DNA of 64,000 nt from an uncultured Actinomycetes bacterium. Its GTDB lineage: Bacteria > Actinomycetota > Acidimicrobiia > Acidimicrobiales > RAAP-2. Where the stretch lies: contig CAIUMH010000134.1 in NCBI GenBank assembly GCA_903900235.1, forward strand, positions 1 to 64,000, written 5' to 3'. A model generated the notes under the pieces. It had not been told where the DNA came from. It did not search any database and saw only the letters and a list, made by a program, of their open reading frames with translations. Position numbers and translations under genes: made by a program. Positions 8,604 through 17,089 of the stretch are shown here, one piece after another (the first letter of the stretch is position 1; the number at the start of each line of letters is the position of its first letter).

Positions 8604-9521
8604 CTAGGGGGCGGCCAACCCTGCTGGCTCGTCGCTGGCATCCGCCGAGGTCGACCGCTGCCATGGCTTCTTGGTCACGATCAGGAACGTGCACATGGCC
8701 AGGGCCACGAACAAAAGCGTCCACCCGAGCGCCACCGTCGGGAGGCCCACGTACTTGAGCCCAGAGGCCAGCACGGCAAACCCGATGATCGGTCGGATGA
8801 TCCCATCGGGGGCTCGCGACGAGAACAATGAACCGACGATGACCGCTGGGATTGCGCCGATGAGCATCGATGTCGTGACCGAGACCTCGACGTGGCCGAA
8901 GAGCAATGCGCCGCAGGCGGCGGCCACGGTGAGCGGCACGGCCTGGGTGATGTCGGTGCCGACGAGCTTCTTGGCACTGATCGCCGGGTAGAGGAAGAGC
9001 ATCAGGACGATCATCATCGAGCCCGACCCCACCGAGGTCATGCCCACCACGAAGCCACCGATGAGGCCGATGGCCAGGGTCGGCAGCGGCCTGACGACGA
9101 CATCGGCCACCGAACCGGTCCGGGCGTTGTGGCCCCGGCGGTCCATGATCGCTCGGACGACCATCGAGGCCACCCCGACGAGCAGGGCGATGCCGAGGAC
9201 CAGCTGCACGGTGTCCTCCGCTCCGGAGCTGTTACCCAGCAGATGCAGGAGGTAGGCGCCGACGAAGGCGGCCGGGACTGACCCCAGCGCCAGCCACTTG
9301 ACCAAGTGGAGGTTCACCGTGCCTCGGCGAAGGTGCACGGAGGCGCCGAAGGGCTTCATCAGCACGGCGGCGACCAGGTCGCTCGAGATCGCCGTCGAGG
9401 GCTTGACGCCGAAGACCATGATCAACATCGGCGTCATGAGGGCCCCTCCGCCGACGCCCGTCATGCCAACGAGGAGGCCGATCACGGCACTGCCGAGGGC
9501 GATGTACGGGTCGAGGTGCAT
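8604..9521 (-). CDS. TauE/SafE (TSUP) family membrane transporter
   Basis: This is a probable anion exporter of the TSUP family, members of which move sulfite, sulfonates or organosulfur compounds. It has about eight to nine hydrophobic helices. The two homologous repeats each open with a glycine-rich motif (GMTGVGGGALMTPMLI near the start, GMTSVGSGSMMIVLML in the middle), diagnostic of the family. The track begins at 9647. ATG 9521 is chosen because AGGAG lies six bases upstream and the first helix follows directly, giving 305 residues. A 14-bp-arm palindrome overlaps the predicted promoter (see 9564-9594), implying control by a dimeric repressor. The substrate is inferred only at family level. 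Confidence 0.9.
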   Translation of the reverse strand: MHLDPYIALGSAVIGLLVGMTGVGGGALMTPMLIMVFGVKPSTAISSDLVAAVLMKPFGASVHLRRGTVNLHLVKWLALGSVPAAFVGAYLLHLLGNSSGAEDTVQLVLGIALLVGVASMVVRAIMDRRGHNARTGSVADVVVRPLPTLAIGLIGGFVVGMTSVGSGSMMIVLMLFLYPAISAKKLVGTDITQAVPLTVAAACGALLFGHVEVSVTTSMLIGAIPAVIVGSLFSSRAPDGIIRPIIGFAVLASGLKYVGLPTVALGWTLLFVALAMCTFLIVTKKPWQRSTSADASDEPAGLAAP

Positions 9522-9563
9522 GACGATCTCCTGTCGGTGGGGTTGCGAGGAACGATGATAAAT

Positions 9564-9594
9564 TATTATTTCTAGTGGTTCACTAGAAATAATA
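9564..9594. promoter_or_regulatory. AT-rich perfect palindrome, likely operator upstream of the TSUP transporter
   Basis: Two 14-bp arms (core ATTATTTCTAGTG, then GTT, then its exact complement) lie between the divergent transporter and aldolase genes. On the transporter strand a -10-like TATCAT (9555-9560) sits 17 bases from GTGAAC in the loop, so the palindrome would cover the -35 and spacer. It is too AT-rich for the surroundings and lies between two gene starts, so an operator fits better than a terminator. The cognate regulator is not in this window. Confidence 0.7.
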
Positions 9595-9658
9595 GCAGAC
9601 AACACCAAGGTGAACACTCCTCCTACGATGAGAGCGCACGCCGTCACGAGGAGCCTCC

Positions 9659-10441
<783 letters not shown>

Positions 10442-10449
10442 CCTCGCCG

Positions 10450-11244
10450 TCAGCCACCTAAGGGATCGACCGCCGGCAGCGTCGCCTTGATGGCCCCCAA
10501 GAGCGTCTCGCGATGCTCCTCGTCGAAGAGCGAGACGTGGTTGCCGGAGATGGGCATGACCCGGCAGTGCTCTCCCACGATCGTGCTCCACCAGAGATCG
10601 GGCTTCGCGTAGTACGCAACGCTCGCCGCGGTGGCGTACACGGTCACCGGAATGGTCGACTCCACGAGGACGATCAAGGCCGCCACGCGCATGTTGGCCA
10701 CGATCGAGGGGTTGAGGTAGCGAGCGATCTCGCCATTGGGTCGTTCCTTGAGCAGCTGCGCTCGACGACGACGCGGCACCACGACGCTCAGGGCCCACTT
10801 GCTCCGCCAGAGGATCCTGCTGAGTGGACCACGTCGGATGAGCTTCCATCGGACCCCAGCCGTGCGCTCGGCGCGCAGCATCCGGGCGAGCCAGGGCAGG
10901 GAGGAGGGCCGGAGGCTGGGCCACTCGCTCGCGGCGTCGATCACTCCGAAGAACGCCACCGTCCGACCGAGCTGCTCGAGACGGGTGGCGACGACGTATC
11001 CCAAGCGACCGCCGAGCGACCAGCCCAGCAGGTGCACAGGCCCGTCGGGCTGAGCTGCCATGATCGACGACGCGGCCGTCTCGATCCAGTGCTCGTAGCG
11101 GGCCCGTGGGGACACCGAGTCATCGAAGGGAGCGGCAGCAACCGCAATGATGTCCCACTCGGGGAGAGCGACGGCTAGGAGGGAGTCGTGGTCGGCATCG
11201 ACCTCCCAGACGTGGATGGAGAACATCAATGGTGGCTGGTTCAT
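10450..11244 (-). CDS. Thioesterase-type alpha/beta hydrolase
   Basis: This 264-residue protein resembles the thioesterase domains that release or edit products of peptide and polyketide synthases. The nucleophile elbow is GWSLGGR (about 94-100), a candidate acid is in FGVIDAAS, and the catalytic His is in SGNHVSLFDEEH near the C-terminus, which matches the GxSxG-D-GxH layout. No synthase genes are near, so it may act as a free-standing type II thioesterase or on another acyl substrate. The ATG at 11244 is preceded by GAGG at a seven-base spacing, a weak site. The gene is convergent with the aldolase gene, eight bases away. Confidence 0.75.
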   Translation of the reverse strand: MNQPPLMFSIHVWEVDADHDSLLAVALPEWDIIAVAAAPFDDSVSPRARYEHWIETAASSIMAAQPDGPVHLLGWSLGGRLGYVVATRLEQLGRTVAFFGVIDAASEWPSLRPSSLPWLARMLRAERTAGVRWKLIRRGPLSRILWRSKWALSVVVPRRRRAQLLKERPNGEIARYLNPSIVANMRVAALIVLVESTIPVTVYATAASVAYYAKPDLWWSTIVGEHCRVMPISGNHVSLFDEEHRETLLGAIKATLPAVDPLGG

Positions 11245-11327
11245 CGCAGGGCCTCACGGATAGCCCGACAGGGATGCCTCGGGGAGTCCAACCGTAGTGC
11301 CCACGTCGGGGGCCTACTCCTGACTGC

Positions 11328-12449
11328 TCAGGTCTCGGCCACCGGGCCGGTGAGACGCTTCTCCATCGACCCGAGGTGCCACACGGCGATGGCCAGGATC
11401 CAGGTGAGCGCGAACACGCCGACGACCACGAAGCCGAGCACGTTGAGGTCGATCGACGTCACTGCTCCGAGAACCGGGCCACCGGCGTGGAGCTGGGTGC
11501 CGACCAGGCTCAGGATCTCGATGGTGCCGATCACCACGGCCACCGCCACCGAGACCACCGTGATGATGAGGTTGTAGTAGATCTTCCTCGCCGGCGTCGA
11601 CAGGGCCCAGCCGTAGGCGAAGTTCATGAAGCAGCCGTCGATGGTGTCGAACAAGCTCATGCCGCCGGCGAAGAGCAGCGGAAGGCTGATGATGGCCCAG
11701 AAGGGTAGACCGCCGGCCACGGCGGTGCCCGAGACCACCAGGAGGCCGACCTCGGTAGCGGTATCGAAGCCGAGACCGAACAGCACGCCAAGCGGGTACA
11801 TCTTCCACGGCTCATCGACCCTGCGGGCCAATGGGGCGAGGATCTTGTTCATGAACCCCCGTTCGGCCAGACGCCGCTCGACCTCGTCCTCGTCGTAGCG
11901 ACCGCTGCGCAGCTCGCCCATGGCTCGGATGATGGCCACAAGGATCACCACGTTGAGGGCGGCGATGCCGTAGAGGAAGGTCCCCGAGATCACGGTCCCC
12001 ACCACCGAGGTCACCTGGTGCAGACCCGAGGCCGAGTCGGTCAGGGCGGATCCCAGGCCCCGGACGCCGGCGGCGAGCAGCACCGTGAGCACGAGGACCA
12101 CTGTGGAGTGGCCAAGCGAGAAGTAGAAGCCCACGCTCAGCGGCCGGCGACCCTCGGCCATGAGCTTGCGGGTGGTGTTGTCGATGGCGGCGATGTGGTC
12201 GGCGTCGAAGGCGTGGCGGATGCCGAGGGTCAGGGCGAGGACTCCGGTTCCCACCCCGAAGACCTCGGTCTTCGAGATCCGGTAGTGATGTCCCGAGGCC
12301 GCAAGGAGCAGCAGGCCACCGACACCGAGCAGGCCGAGGATCACGACGGCCATGGCCACGAGCCGGAACCGCTCCGAGGCTGTCAGCGCCCCTCGGCCCG
12401 TCACGCTCGAGGCGACCGAGTCCGTCGGGCGGTCAGCGATCTGGGTCAC
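11328..12449 (-). CDS. NiCoT-family nickel/cobalt permease (HoxN/NixA)
   Basis: This is a high-affinity Ni/Co importer of 373 residues with about eight helices. The diagnostic helix II signature RHAFDADHIAAIDN is at 78-91, followed by FSLGHSTVV, LGFDTATE and a third conserved stretch around SLFDTIDG. The start is GTG 12449. A -10 element TAGGTT lies six bases upstream (12456-12461), so translation is leaderless. A sequence matching the actinobacterial Nur box overlaps this promoter, pointing to nickel-dependent repression. Nickel rather than cobalt is inferred from that box. No Ni enzyme is encoded nearby. Confidence 0.93.
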   Translation of the reverse strand: MTQIADRPTDSVASSVTGRGALTASERFRLVAMAVVILGLLGVGGLLLLAASGHHYRISKTEVFGVGTGVLALTLGIRHAFDADHIAAIDNTTRKLMAEGRRPLSVGFYFSLGHSTVVLVLTVLLAAGVRGLGSALTDSASGLHQVTSVVGTVISGTFLYGIAALNVVILVAIIRAMGELRSGRYDEDEVERRLAERGFMNKILAPLARRVDEPWKMYPLGVLFGLGFDTATEVGLLVVSGTAVAGGLPFWAIISLPLLFAGGMSLFDTIDGCFMNFAYGWALSTPARKIYYNLIITVVSVAVAVVIGTIEILSLVGTQLHAGGPVLGAVTSIDLNVLGFVVVGVFALTWILAIAVWHLGSMEKRLTGPVAET

Positions 12450-12471
12450 TCTTGCAACCTATTCGCAAGAG
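12449..12471 (-). promoter_or_regulatory. Nur-box-like operator overlapping a leaderless -10 element
   Basis: On the minus strand the sequence reads TTGCGA-ATAGG-TTGCAA (12452-12468). This agrees at 11 of 12 defined positions with the reported Streptomyces Nur box tTGCaa-N5-ttGCAA. Flanking bases extend the inverted repeat to 7-bp arms. The predicted -10 (TAGGTT, 12456-12461) lies inside the box and the GTG start lies at its edge, so a bound Nur would block the polymerase. Confidence 0.75.
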
Positions 12472-12592
12472 CGGGGGACTCGCAACACCTTGGCGATCCC
12501 ATCGATGGCCATCGCGAAGGAGAGGGTCGCGGTCCCGGTGTAGAGTACTAGTCCGCTCATCGCTTACCCGGCGCTGAGCGGAACGAGGTCAC

Positions 12593-12667
12593 GGACCTGT
12601 GGTGCAGTCTGGAGTGCACGCCGCCCTGTCAAGGCGGAGGTCGCGGGTTCAAATCCCGTCAGGTCCG
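12593..12667 (+). tRNA. tRNA-Asp (anticodon GUC)
   Basis: The acceptor arm GGACCTG pairs with CAGGTCC, the anticodon loop CTGTCAA gives GUC, and the T loop TTCAAAT is standard. CCA is not encoded (CTC follows the discriminator G). An AT-richer stretch with TAGAGTACT at 12541-12549 lies about 45 bases upstream and may be its promoter. It is followed after 36 bases by tRNA-Phe, probably on the same transcript. Confidence 0.95.
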
Positions 12668-12703
12668 CTCGGATTCCAGGGGTTCGCCCCGGGATGATGA
12701 TGA

Positions 12704-12779
12704 GGTCGGGTAGCTCAGTTGGCAGAGCGCGCGCCTGAAAAGCGCGAGGTCACCGGATCGACGCCGGTCCCGACCACCA
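12704..12779 (+). tRNA. tRNA-Phe (anticodon GAA) with A at position 54
   Basis: The acceptor arm GGTCGGG pairs with CCCGACC, the D arm is GCTC/GAGC, the anticodon stem CGCGC/GCGCG holds loop CTGAAAA (GAA), and CCA is encoded (12777-12779). The T stem ACCGG/CCGGT closes a loop reading ATCGACG, so the nearly universal T54 is an A. All stems are intact, so this looks like a real tRNA with an unusual T loop. Confidence 0.92.
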
Positions 12780-12917
12780 GGTGTGGGTTCCCCGAGGAGC
12801 CCGTCAAGATTCCTCACGTGCCGGCTCGTGCTGCTTGGACCTGTCGATCTGGCAGGTCGAGAAGCGCTCCCTGCCGTTGTGGGTGACCGCCTCATGCTGA
12901 GGCCAGCAGAGCCTGAC

Positions 12918-14213
12918 TCACGGGCCGAGCAGCGCAGCGGGGATGACGGCGATCCCATCGGTGCGTCGATACGCGAACTCGCCCGTGGTGATGACCGCCG
13001 CATCGACCAAGTCGTCACCGATCTCCCGTTGCAACCACGTGAGGTGGCGCACGTCGTCGTCGTTGACGTCACCGGACAGCTTGACCTCGAGCGCCACGAT
13101 CTGACCCCCAGGGCCCTCGACGATCAGATCGATCTCGTGGTTCCCTCGGTGCACTCGAAGGTGGCTCGTCCTCGCGTCGATCGCGTCAGCGAAGACGCGG
13201 ACGTTGAGCGTGACGAGCGACTCGAACAGTGCCCCGAGGAACGTGCCATCGCGGAAGTTGCCGCCGCCTACAAGGTTGGGTCCGAGGAGCGACCTCTTGT
13301 CCAGCCCGAGCAGCGTGGCGGCCAGTGCCGGATCCGCCAGCTGGTGCTTTGGCGCCATGCCAAGCTGCCCAAGGTGGTTCCTCGACGGAATCCATGCAGG
13401 CACCGGCTCGACGATCCACATCCGTTCGAGGGCATCGCGGTAGGCGGAGGCCGTCTGCTTCGCCGGTGACGTGCCGTCCTTCGGGGTCGCGGCGTTTCGG
13501 ATTCGATCGGCAGCTGCGGTGGTGGAGATCGCAGCGGCATAGGCCGCCATCCACCTTCGGAGGGCGACGGGTTTCCTGAGGGTCATGCCCAGCTCCGCGA
13601 AGTCCTGGTCCACGATGCGGTCGACGTAGCCCCGGAGCTGCGCACTTCGGAGGCGATCCGAGAGCGACCGGATCGCCGGGAACCCCGATCGGAAGATCTC
13701 GTCTACGTACTCCTCGAGGTTGGTCGTAGTCTGTCCTCGGACCTCCGGTCGCGATCCCGCCACCATCTCCGTCAGGCTTACCGTGGCGGCCCCAACTCCA
13801 CGCTCGAACAACGTCATCGGTCGCATCCGGAGCCGCACGATCCGCATGGCCCCCGTGTGCGTCGGAGCCGATGACGGCGAGGCCGAGCCCGTCAGGATGA
13901 ACTGGCCGGGCGACGTGTCGGCGTCGACGGCGCGACGGATCAGGTCCTGTGATGGTGGGTAGCGCTGCCATTCGTCGAAGAGGATCGGCGTTGGGGATCT
14001 CAGCAACTGGCCGAAGTCAGCCTCGGCGAGTTCCCGGACGTGGGGTCGGTCGAGCTCGAAGACGGTTGCTGCCTTCCGTGATGCCGTCGCCGTCTTGCCC
14101 ACCGCCTTCGGCCCTTCGATGGCAACGGCGGAGAGTCCTTGGAGGTATGCATCGAGGACGGCGTCGACGACCCGCTCTCGATAGGCGTCACTCCGGTCCA
14201 TGGCGTGCTCCAT
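12918..14213 (-). CDS. AAA-family ATPase with DUF4143 domain
   Basis: This 431-residue protein has an N-terminal AAA_14-type P-loop ATPase and a C-terminal DUF4143 domain. Walker A is GPKAVGKT (about 34), Walker B is PILFDEWQ (about 77), and the sensor region is ILTGSAS. The C-terminal part has a restriction-nuclease-like strand pattern (EIDLIVEG, then ALEVKLS). Such proteins are widespread in accessory DNA and their function is unsettled. ATG 14213 lies six bases after TAAAGT (14220-14225), suggesting leaderless translation. The track's GTG 14216 is three bases earlier. The promoter is built into tandem 23-bp repeats, and the gene sits between tRNA-Phe and a possible Fic fragment, consistent with recent arrival. 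Confidence 0.85.
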   Translation of the reverse strand: MEHAMDRSDAYRERVVDAVLDAYLQGLSAVAIEGPKAVGKTATASRKAATVFELDRPHVRELAEADFGQLLRSPTPILFDEWQRYPPSQDLIRRAVDADTSPGQFILTGSASPSSAPTHTGAMRIVRLRMRPMTLFERGVGAATVSLTEMVAGSRPEVRGQTTTNLEEYVDEIFRSGFPAIRSLSDRLRSAQLRGYVDRIVDQDFAELGMTLRKPVALRRWMAAYAAAISTTAAADRIRNAATPKDGTSPAKQTASAYRDALERMWIVEPVPAWIPSRNHLGQLGMAPKHQLADPALAATLLGLDKRSLLGPNLVGGGNFRDGTFLGALFESLVTLNVRVFADAIDARTSHLRVHRGNHEIDLIVEGPGGQIVALEVKLSGDVNDDDVRHLTWLQREIGDDLVDAAVITTGEFAYRRTDGIAVIPAALLGP

Positions 14214-14217
14214 CACA

Positions 14218-14275
14218 AAACTTTACCATTTCGTCGACTCAAACTTTACCTTTTCGTCACTTCAAACTTGGCCAT
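14218..14275. repeat. Tandem 23-bp direct repeats (two and a half copies) at the DUF4143 promoter
   Basis: Two adjacent 23-bp units (14218-14240 and 14241-14263) begin AAACTTTACC and share TTTCGTC, agreeing at 19 of 23 positions. A third partial copy starts with AAACTT at 14264. They are AT-rich against the local background, and one copy contains the predicted -10 of the ATPase gene. Direct repeats at two helical turns suggest a regulator binding site, possibly for autoregulation. Confidence 0.75.
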
Positions 14276-14460
14276 ACCGAGCCCTCGAGTGCGGTGGAGT
14301 GGTGCACCTCCACGTGCCGGATCAAGGTCCAGATCGAACCAGCCTCCGCCGAGGTCAGAAGGCCGCCGAGCTGGTGGTCCAGCCCTGCCACCGCCTCGCC
14401 GAGCTGCCGGTAGATGGCCTGCCGCGTCGGGCGTCCAGGAGCGGCTTTGTCGAGTTTCAC
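14257..14460 (-). pseudogene. Possible N-terminal remnant of a Fic-family protein
   Basis: A 67-codon reading frame from GTG 14460 encodes a helical segment ending HVEVHHSTALEG. It resembles the N-terminal region of Fic proteins, where the inhibitory helix motif (S/T)xxxE(G/N) occurs; STALEG fits. After that motif the similarity stops, a few nonmatching residues follow, and the frame ends inside the 23-bp repeats of the DUF4143 gene. The Fic core (HPFxxGNGR) is absent. The call rests on a short motif and could be wrong. If right, the repeats plus ATPase gene replaced the rest of the fic gene. Confidence 0.35.
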
Positions 14461-14547
14461 CAAAGATGACCACAACACGACAACTTCTGTCTGCCGCCGC
14501 CTCGAGGTGCTCCGCGAGCCACGAGCGCCGACGGCTAGGTTCGCCTC

Positions 14548-15804
14548 ATGGATCCGACCTACTCCCCTGACGCCGAGGCCTACCGGGCCAAGATCGCCGC
14601 CTTCCTCGACGAGCACCTGCCGGCCGGCTTCACCGGCCTCGGGTCGATGGAGGCCGACGAGGCCCGGGCCTTCGCCGCCGAGTGGCGCACGACCCTGCAC
14701 GCCAACCGGCTCCTCGCCGCCTCCTGGCCCGCCGAGTACGGGGGCGGGGGCCTGAGCGAGCTCGAGCAGGTGATCCTGGCCGAAGAGTTCTACCGGGCCG
14801 GAGCCCCCATGGGCACCGAGAACGACACCTTCGGCATCCAGATGGTGGGCAACACCATCCTGCAGTGGGGCACCGACGAGCAGAAGGCGCACTTCCTGCC
14901 CCGCATCCTCTCGGGCGAGGACCTCTGGTGTCAGGGCTACTCCGAGCCCAACGCCGGGTCCGACCTCGGCAACGTGGGCACCCGAGCCACGCTCGACGGC
15001 GACGAGTGGGTGATCGAGGGCCAGAAGATCTGGACCTCGGCCGGCCACTTGGCCAACTGGATCTTCGTCCTTGCCCGCACCGACGCCGATGTGGTCAAGC
15101 ACAAGGGCATCACCTTCCTGCTCGTGCCCATGGATCAAGAGGGTGTCGAAGTCCGGCCCATCAGGATGATGACCGGGGACTCAGAGTTCAACGAGGTCTT
15201 CTTCACCGGAGCTCGCACCAGCGTCGACAATGTCGTCGGAGGCGTGAACAACGGCTGGTCGGTGGCCATGACCCTGCTCGGTTACGAGCGGGGCGAGGCG
15301 GCCGCCACCTTCCCGATCATGTTCCGCACCGAGATCGATCGGCTCATCGCCCTGGCTGGCGAGTCCGGTCGCGGGGACGATCCCGTCATCCGCCAGCGGA
15401 TCGCCGCCGCCTACAGCCGGGTCGAGGTCATGCGCTTCCTCGGCATGCGCACCCTGACGAAGTTCCTCGCCGGTGGCCACCCCGGCCCCGACGCCTCGAT
15501 CTTCAAGCTCTTCTGGAGCGAGCACCACAAGGTCACCACCGAGCTGGCCATCGACATCCTCGGCCCTGAGGCCATGGTCCCCTCGGGCCGGTGGCCGATG
15601 AGCTCGTTCCACACCGACCAGCCCGGAGCCGCCAACTCGAGCGCCTCGTGGGCCGGGAGCTTCATGGTGGCCCGGGCGGGGACGATCTATGCCGGGACCT
15701 CACAGGTGCAGCGCAACATCATCGGCGAAATGGTCCTCGGCCTGCCCAAGGAGCCCGCAGGCCCTCGCGGTACCTGGCGCGAGCTCCAGGGCCAGACGGC
15801 CTGA
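14548..15804 (+). CDS. Acyl-CoA dehydrogenase (FadE-like)
   Basis: This is a flavoprotein of 418 residues that would oxidise an acyl-CoA to its enoyl form. The N-terminal helical domain covers about 1-125. The middle beta domain has the FAD/substrate-contact stretches CQGYSEPNAGSDLGN and IEGQKIWTSAGH. The C-terminal helical domain ends with IYAGTSQVQRNIIGEMVLGLP. The Glu used as base in medium-chain enzymes (YEGT) is Ala here, as in many actinobacterial paralogs, so the base must lie elsewhere. ATG 14548 follows TAGGTT (14536-14541) by six bases, a leaderless start. The substrate is unknown; no operon partners are next to it. Confidence 0.93.
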   Translation: MDPTYSPDAEAYRAKIAAFLDEHLPAGFTGLGSMEADEARAFAAEWRTTLHANRLLAASWPAEYGGGGLSELEQVILAEEFYRAGAPMGTENDTFGIQMVGNTILQWGTDEQKAHFLPRILSGEDLWCQGYSEPNAGSDLGNVGTRATLDGDEWVIEGQKIWTSAGHLANWIFVLARTDADVVKHKGITFLLVPMDQEGVEVRPIRMMTGDSEFNEVFFTGARTSVDNVVGGVNNGWSVAMTLLGYERGEAAATFPIMFRTEIDRLIALAGESGRGDDPVIRQRIAAAYSRVEVMRFLGMRTLTKFLAGGHPGPDASIFKLFWSEHHKVTTELAIDILGPEAMVPSGRWPMSSFHTDQPGAANSSASWAGSFMVARAGTIYAGTSQVQRNIIGEMVLGLPKEPAGPRGTWRELQGQTA

Positions 15805-15821
15805 GCTGCGAGCAGGTCCGC

Positions 15822-16346
15822 CTAGAGCGCTTCGGCCCTGCGGACCTCGATCGCCAGGTCGGCCCGAGCCCGAGCGACACGTGACCGGATGGTGCCGATC
15901 GGCACCTCACAGGCGGCCGCAGCCTCGGTGTAGCTGAAGCCCAGCATCTGGGTCATGACGAAGGCGGTGCGGCGATCGTGGTCGAGGCCGTCAAGCAGGA
16001 CGGTCACGCCCGAAGGCGTGTGGTCGGCGGTCTGTATCCCAGTGAGGTGCTCGCCGACCAGCCGGTCGACGAGCCGTCGCGAGCGGTAGCTCTTGCGAAA
16101 GTCATCAGAGCAGGTCCGTCGGGCAATCCCGGCCAGCCAGACCTTGACCGGGCTGTCTCCTCGGAACTGCCCGAGTGCCTGGAGCGCACGCAGGTAGGTC
16201 TCCTGCGTGAGGTCATCCGCCTCGCCACGTCGGCCCACCAGCGAGCACAGCCGCCAGACGTCCTGCTGGGTGGCCCGAACGAAGGCGGCGATCGCACGGG
16301 GGTCGCCCGAACGCGCCTCGATCGCCAGATGGGTCACAGGATCCAC
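15822..16346 (-). CDS. ECF RNA polymerase sigma factor
   Basis: This is a group 4 sigma factor of 174 residues. The sigma-2 region includes the polymerase-contact stretch DLTQETYLRALQALGQFRGD. Sigma-4 contains the helix-turn-helix YTEAAAACEVPIGTIRSRVARARADL. The track opens at 16379. GTG 16346 is preferred because TAGCCT (16354-16359) lies seven bases upstream and the region before it is not conserved in ECF factors. It is divergent from a zinc-binding anti-sigma-like gene that carries an ECF-type promoter, so the pair probably forms an autoregulated switch for the downstream sco operon. Confidence 0.92.
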   Translation of the reverse strand: MDPVTHLAIEARSGDPRAIAAFVRATQQDVWRLCSLVGRRGEADDLTQETYLRALQALGQFRGDSPVKVWLAGIARRTCSDDFRKSYRSRRLVDRLVGEHLTGIQTADHTPSGVTVLLDGLDHDRRTAFVMTQMLGFSYTEAAAACEVPIGTIRSRVARARADLAIEVRRAEAL

Positions 16347-16395
16347 GGGGGTCAGGCTATCGTCAGGCCGCCAGACCAATCACCGCAATATTCCG

Positions 16396-16423
16396 GGAAC
16401 TTCTCAGCCCCGAGGGACGACTT
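16396..16423 (+). promoter_or_regulatory. ECF-type promoter for the anti-sigma/sco operon
   Basis: GGAAC at 16396-16400 and CGACTT at 16418-16423 are separated by 17 bases, matching the usual GGAAC and CGT-like elements of ECF promoters. The GTG of the anti-sigma gene follows seven bases later, so the transcript would be leaderless. It faces away from the sigma factor gene, whose own -10 (TAGCCT) looks housekeeping. Confidence 0.65.
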
Positions 16424-16430
16424 GTGTGAC

Positions 16431-17066
16431 GTGGATTGCACTCAAGCGATCGAGATCCTCTCGGCCGACCTCGACGGAGAGGCGGAGCTGACCGAGGTGG
16501 CGGCCGCCACCGCCCACGCGGCGCGATGCATGCCCTGCCGGTTCCTGCGCCGCGAGATGCTGCAGATGGATGCAACTCTGCGAGGCGATCCGGCGCCGCC
16601 CTCCCCTGACTTCGCCTCACTCATCGTCGATGCCACCAGGCGATCAGCCAAGATTCGCCGCCTCGTGGCTCGCGTGGCGCTGTTCGTGGTTGGCCTCGCG
16701 TTGCTCGCCGACGTGATCCCCCAGATCCTCGCCACCTCGAGTGATGCCCACATGGAGCACCACCTCGCCGTGTGGGGCCTCACCTTCTCCGTCGCACTGC
16801 TCACCATCGCCCTGCGGCCGTCGCTGTCTCGGGTGATCCGGCCGATCGCCACGCTGTTCGCCCTGTCGATGTTGGTGATCGCCGTCATCGACATCGGACG
16901 CGGCGAGACGCCGATGCTGGCCGAGACCCATCACCTTCTCGAGGTGGTAGGGGTCGCCCTGATCTGGGTGCTCTCCCTTCCGATCCGCACCCCGATCGAC
17001 GCCGCGCCCGCAGCCGGCCTGCGCCTCGTCACCGAGCCCGATGATGCCAGGACCGAGGCCAGCTGA
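16431..17066 (+). CDS. Zinc-finger anti-sigma factor-like membrane protein
   Basis: This 211-residue protein starts with a ZAS-type domain: Cys3, LSADLDGEAE, then HAARCMPC (His29, Cys33, Cys36), the H-x3-C-x2-C motif of zinc anti-sigma factors. Four hydrophobic helices follow (about 83-185). The track opens at 15978, but that part is antisense to the sigma gene. GTG 16431 begins VDCTQAIEIL and lies just after the ECF-type promoter. It probably holds the divergent ECF factor at the membrane and releases it on a redox or metal signal. Four helices are more than the one usual for this family, so it may sense something within the membrane. Confidence 0.8.
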   Translation: MDCTQAIEILSADLDGEAELTEVAAATAHAARCMPCRFLRREMLQMDATLRGDPAPPSPDFASLIVDATRRSAKIRRLVARVALFVVGLALLADVIPQILATSSDAHMEHHLAVWGLTFSVALLTIALRPSLSRVIRPIATLFALSMLVIAVIDIGRGETPMLAETHHLLEVVGVALIWVLSLPIRTPIDAAPAAGLRLVTEPDDARTEAS

Positions 17067-17089
17067 TGCCGGCCCCAAGGAGGACCCCC

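Noticed and set aside
12780-12917. Possible attachment site duplicated from the tRNA-Phe 3' end
   Set aside because: I found no second copy of the tRNA 3' end near 14275 and no integrase gene, so a site-specific island is not supported.
14218-14275. CRISPR array
   Set aside because: The 23-bp units are directly adjacent without spacers, so they are tandem repeats rather than a CRISPR array.
14461-15138. Upstream part of the 293-aa minus-strand ORF (14257..15138)
   Set aside because: It is antisense to the acyl-CoA dehydrogenase gene. Only the terminal 67 codons outside that gene look protein-like.
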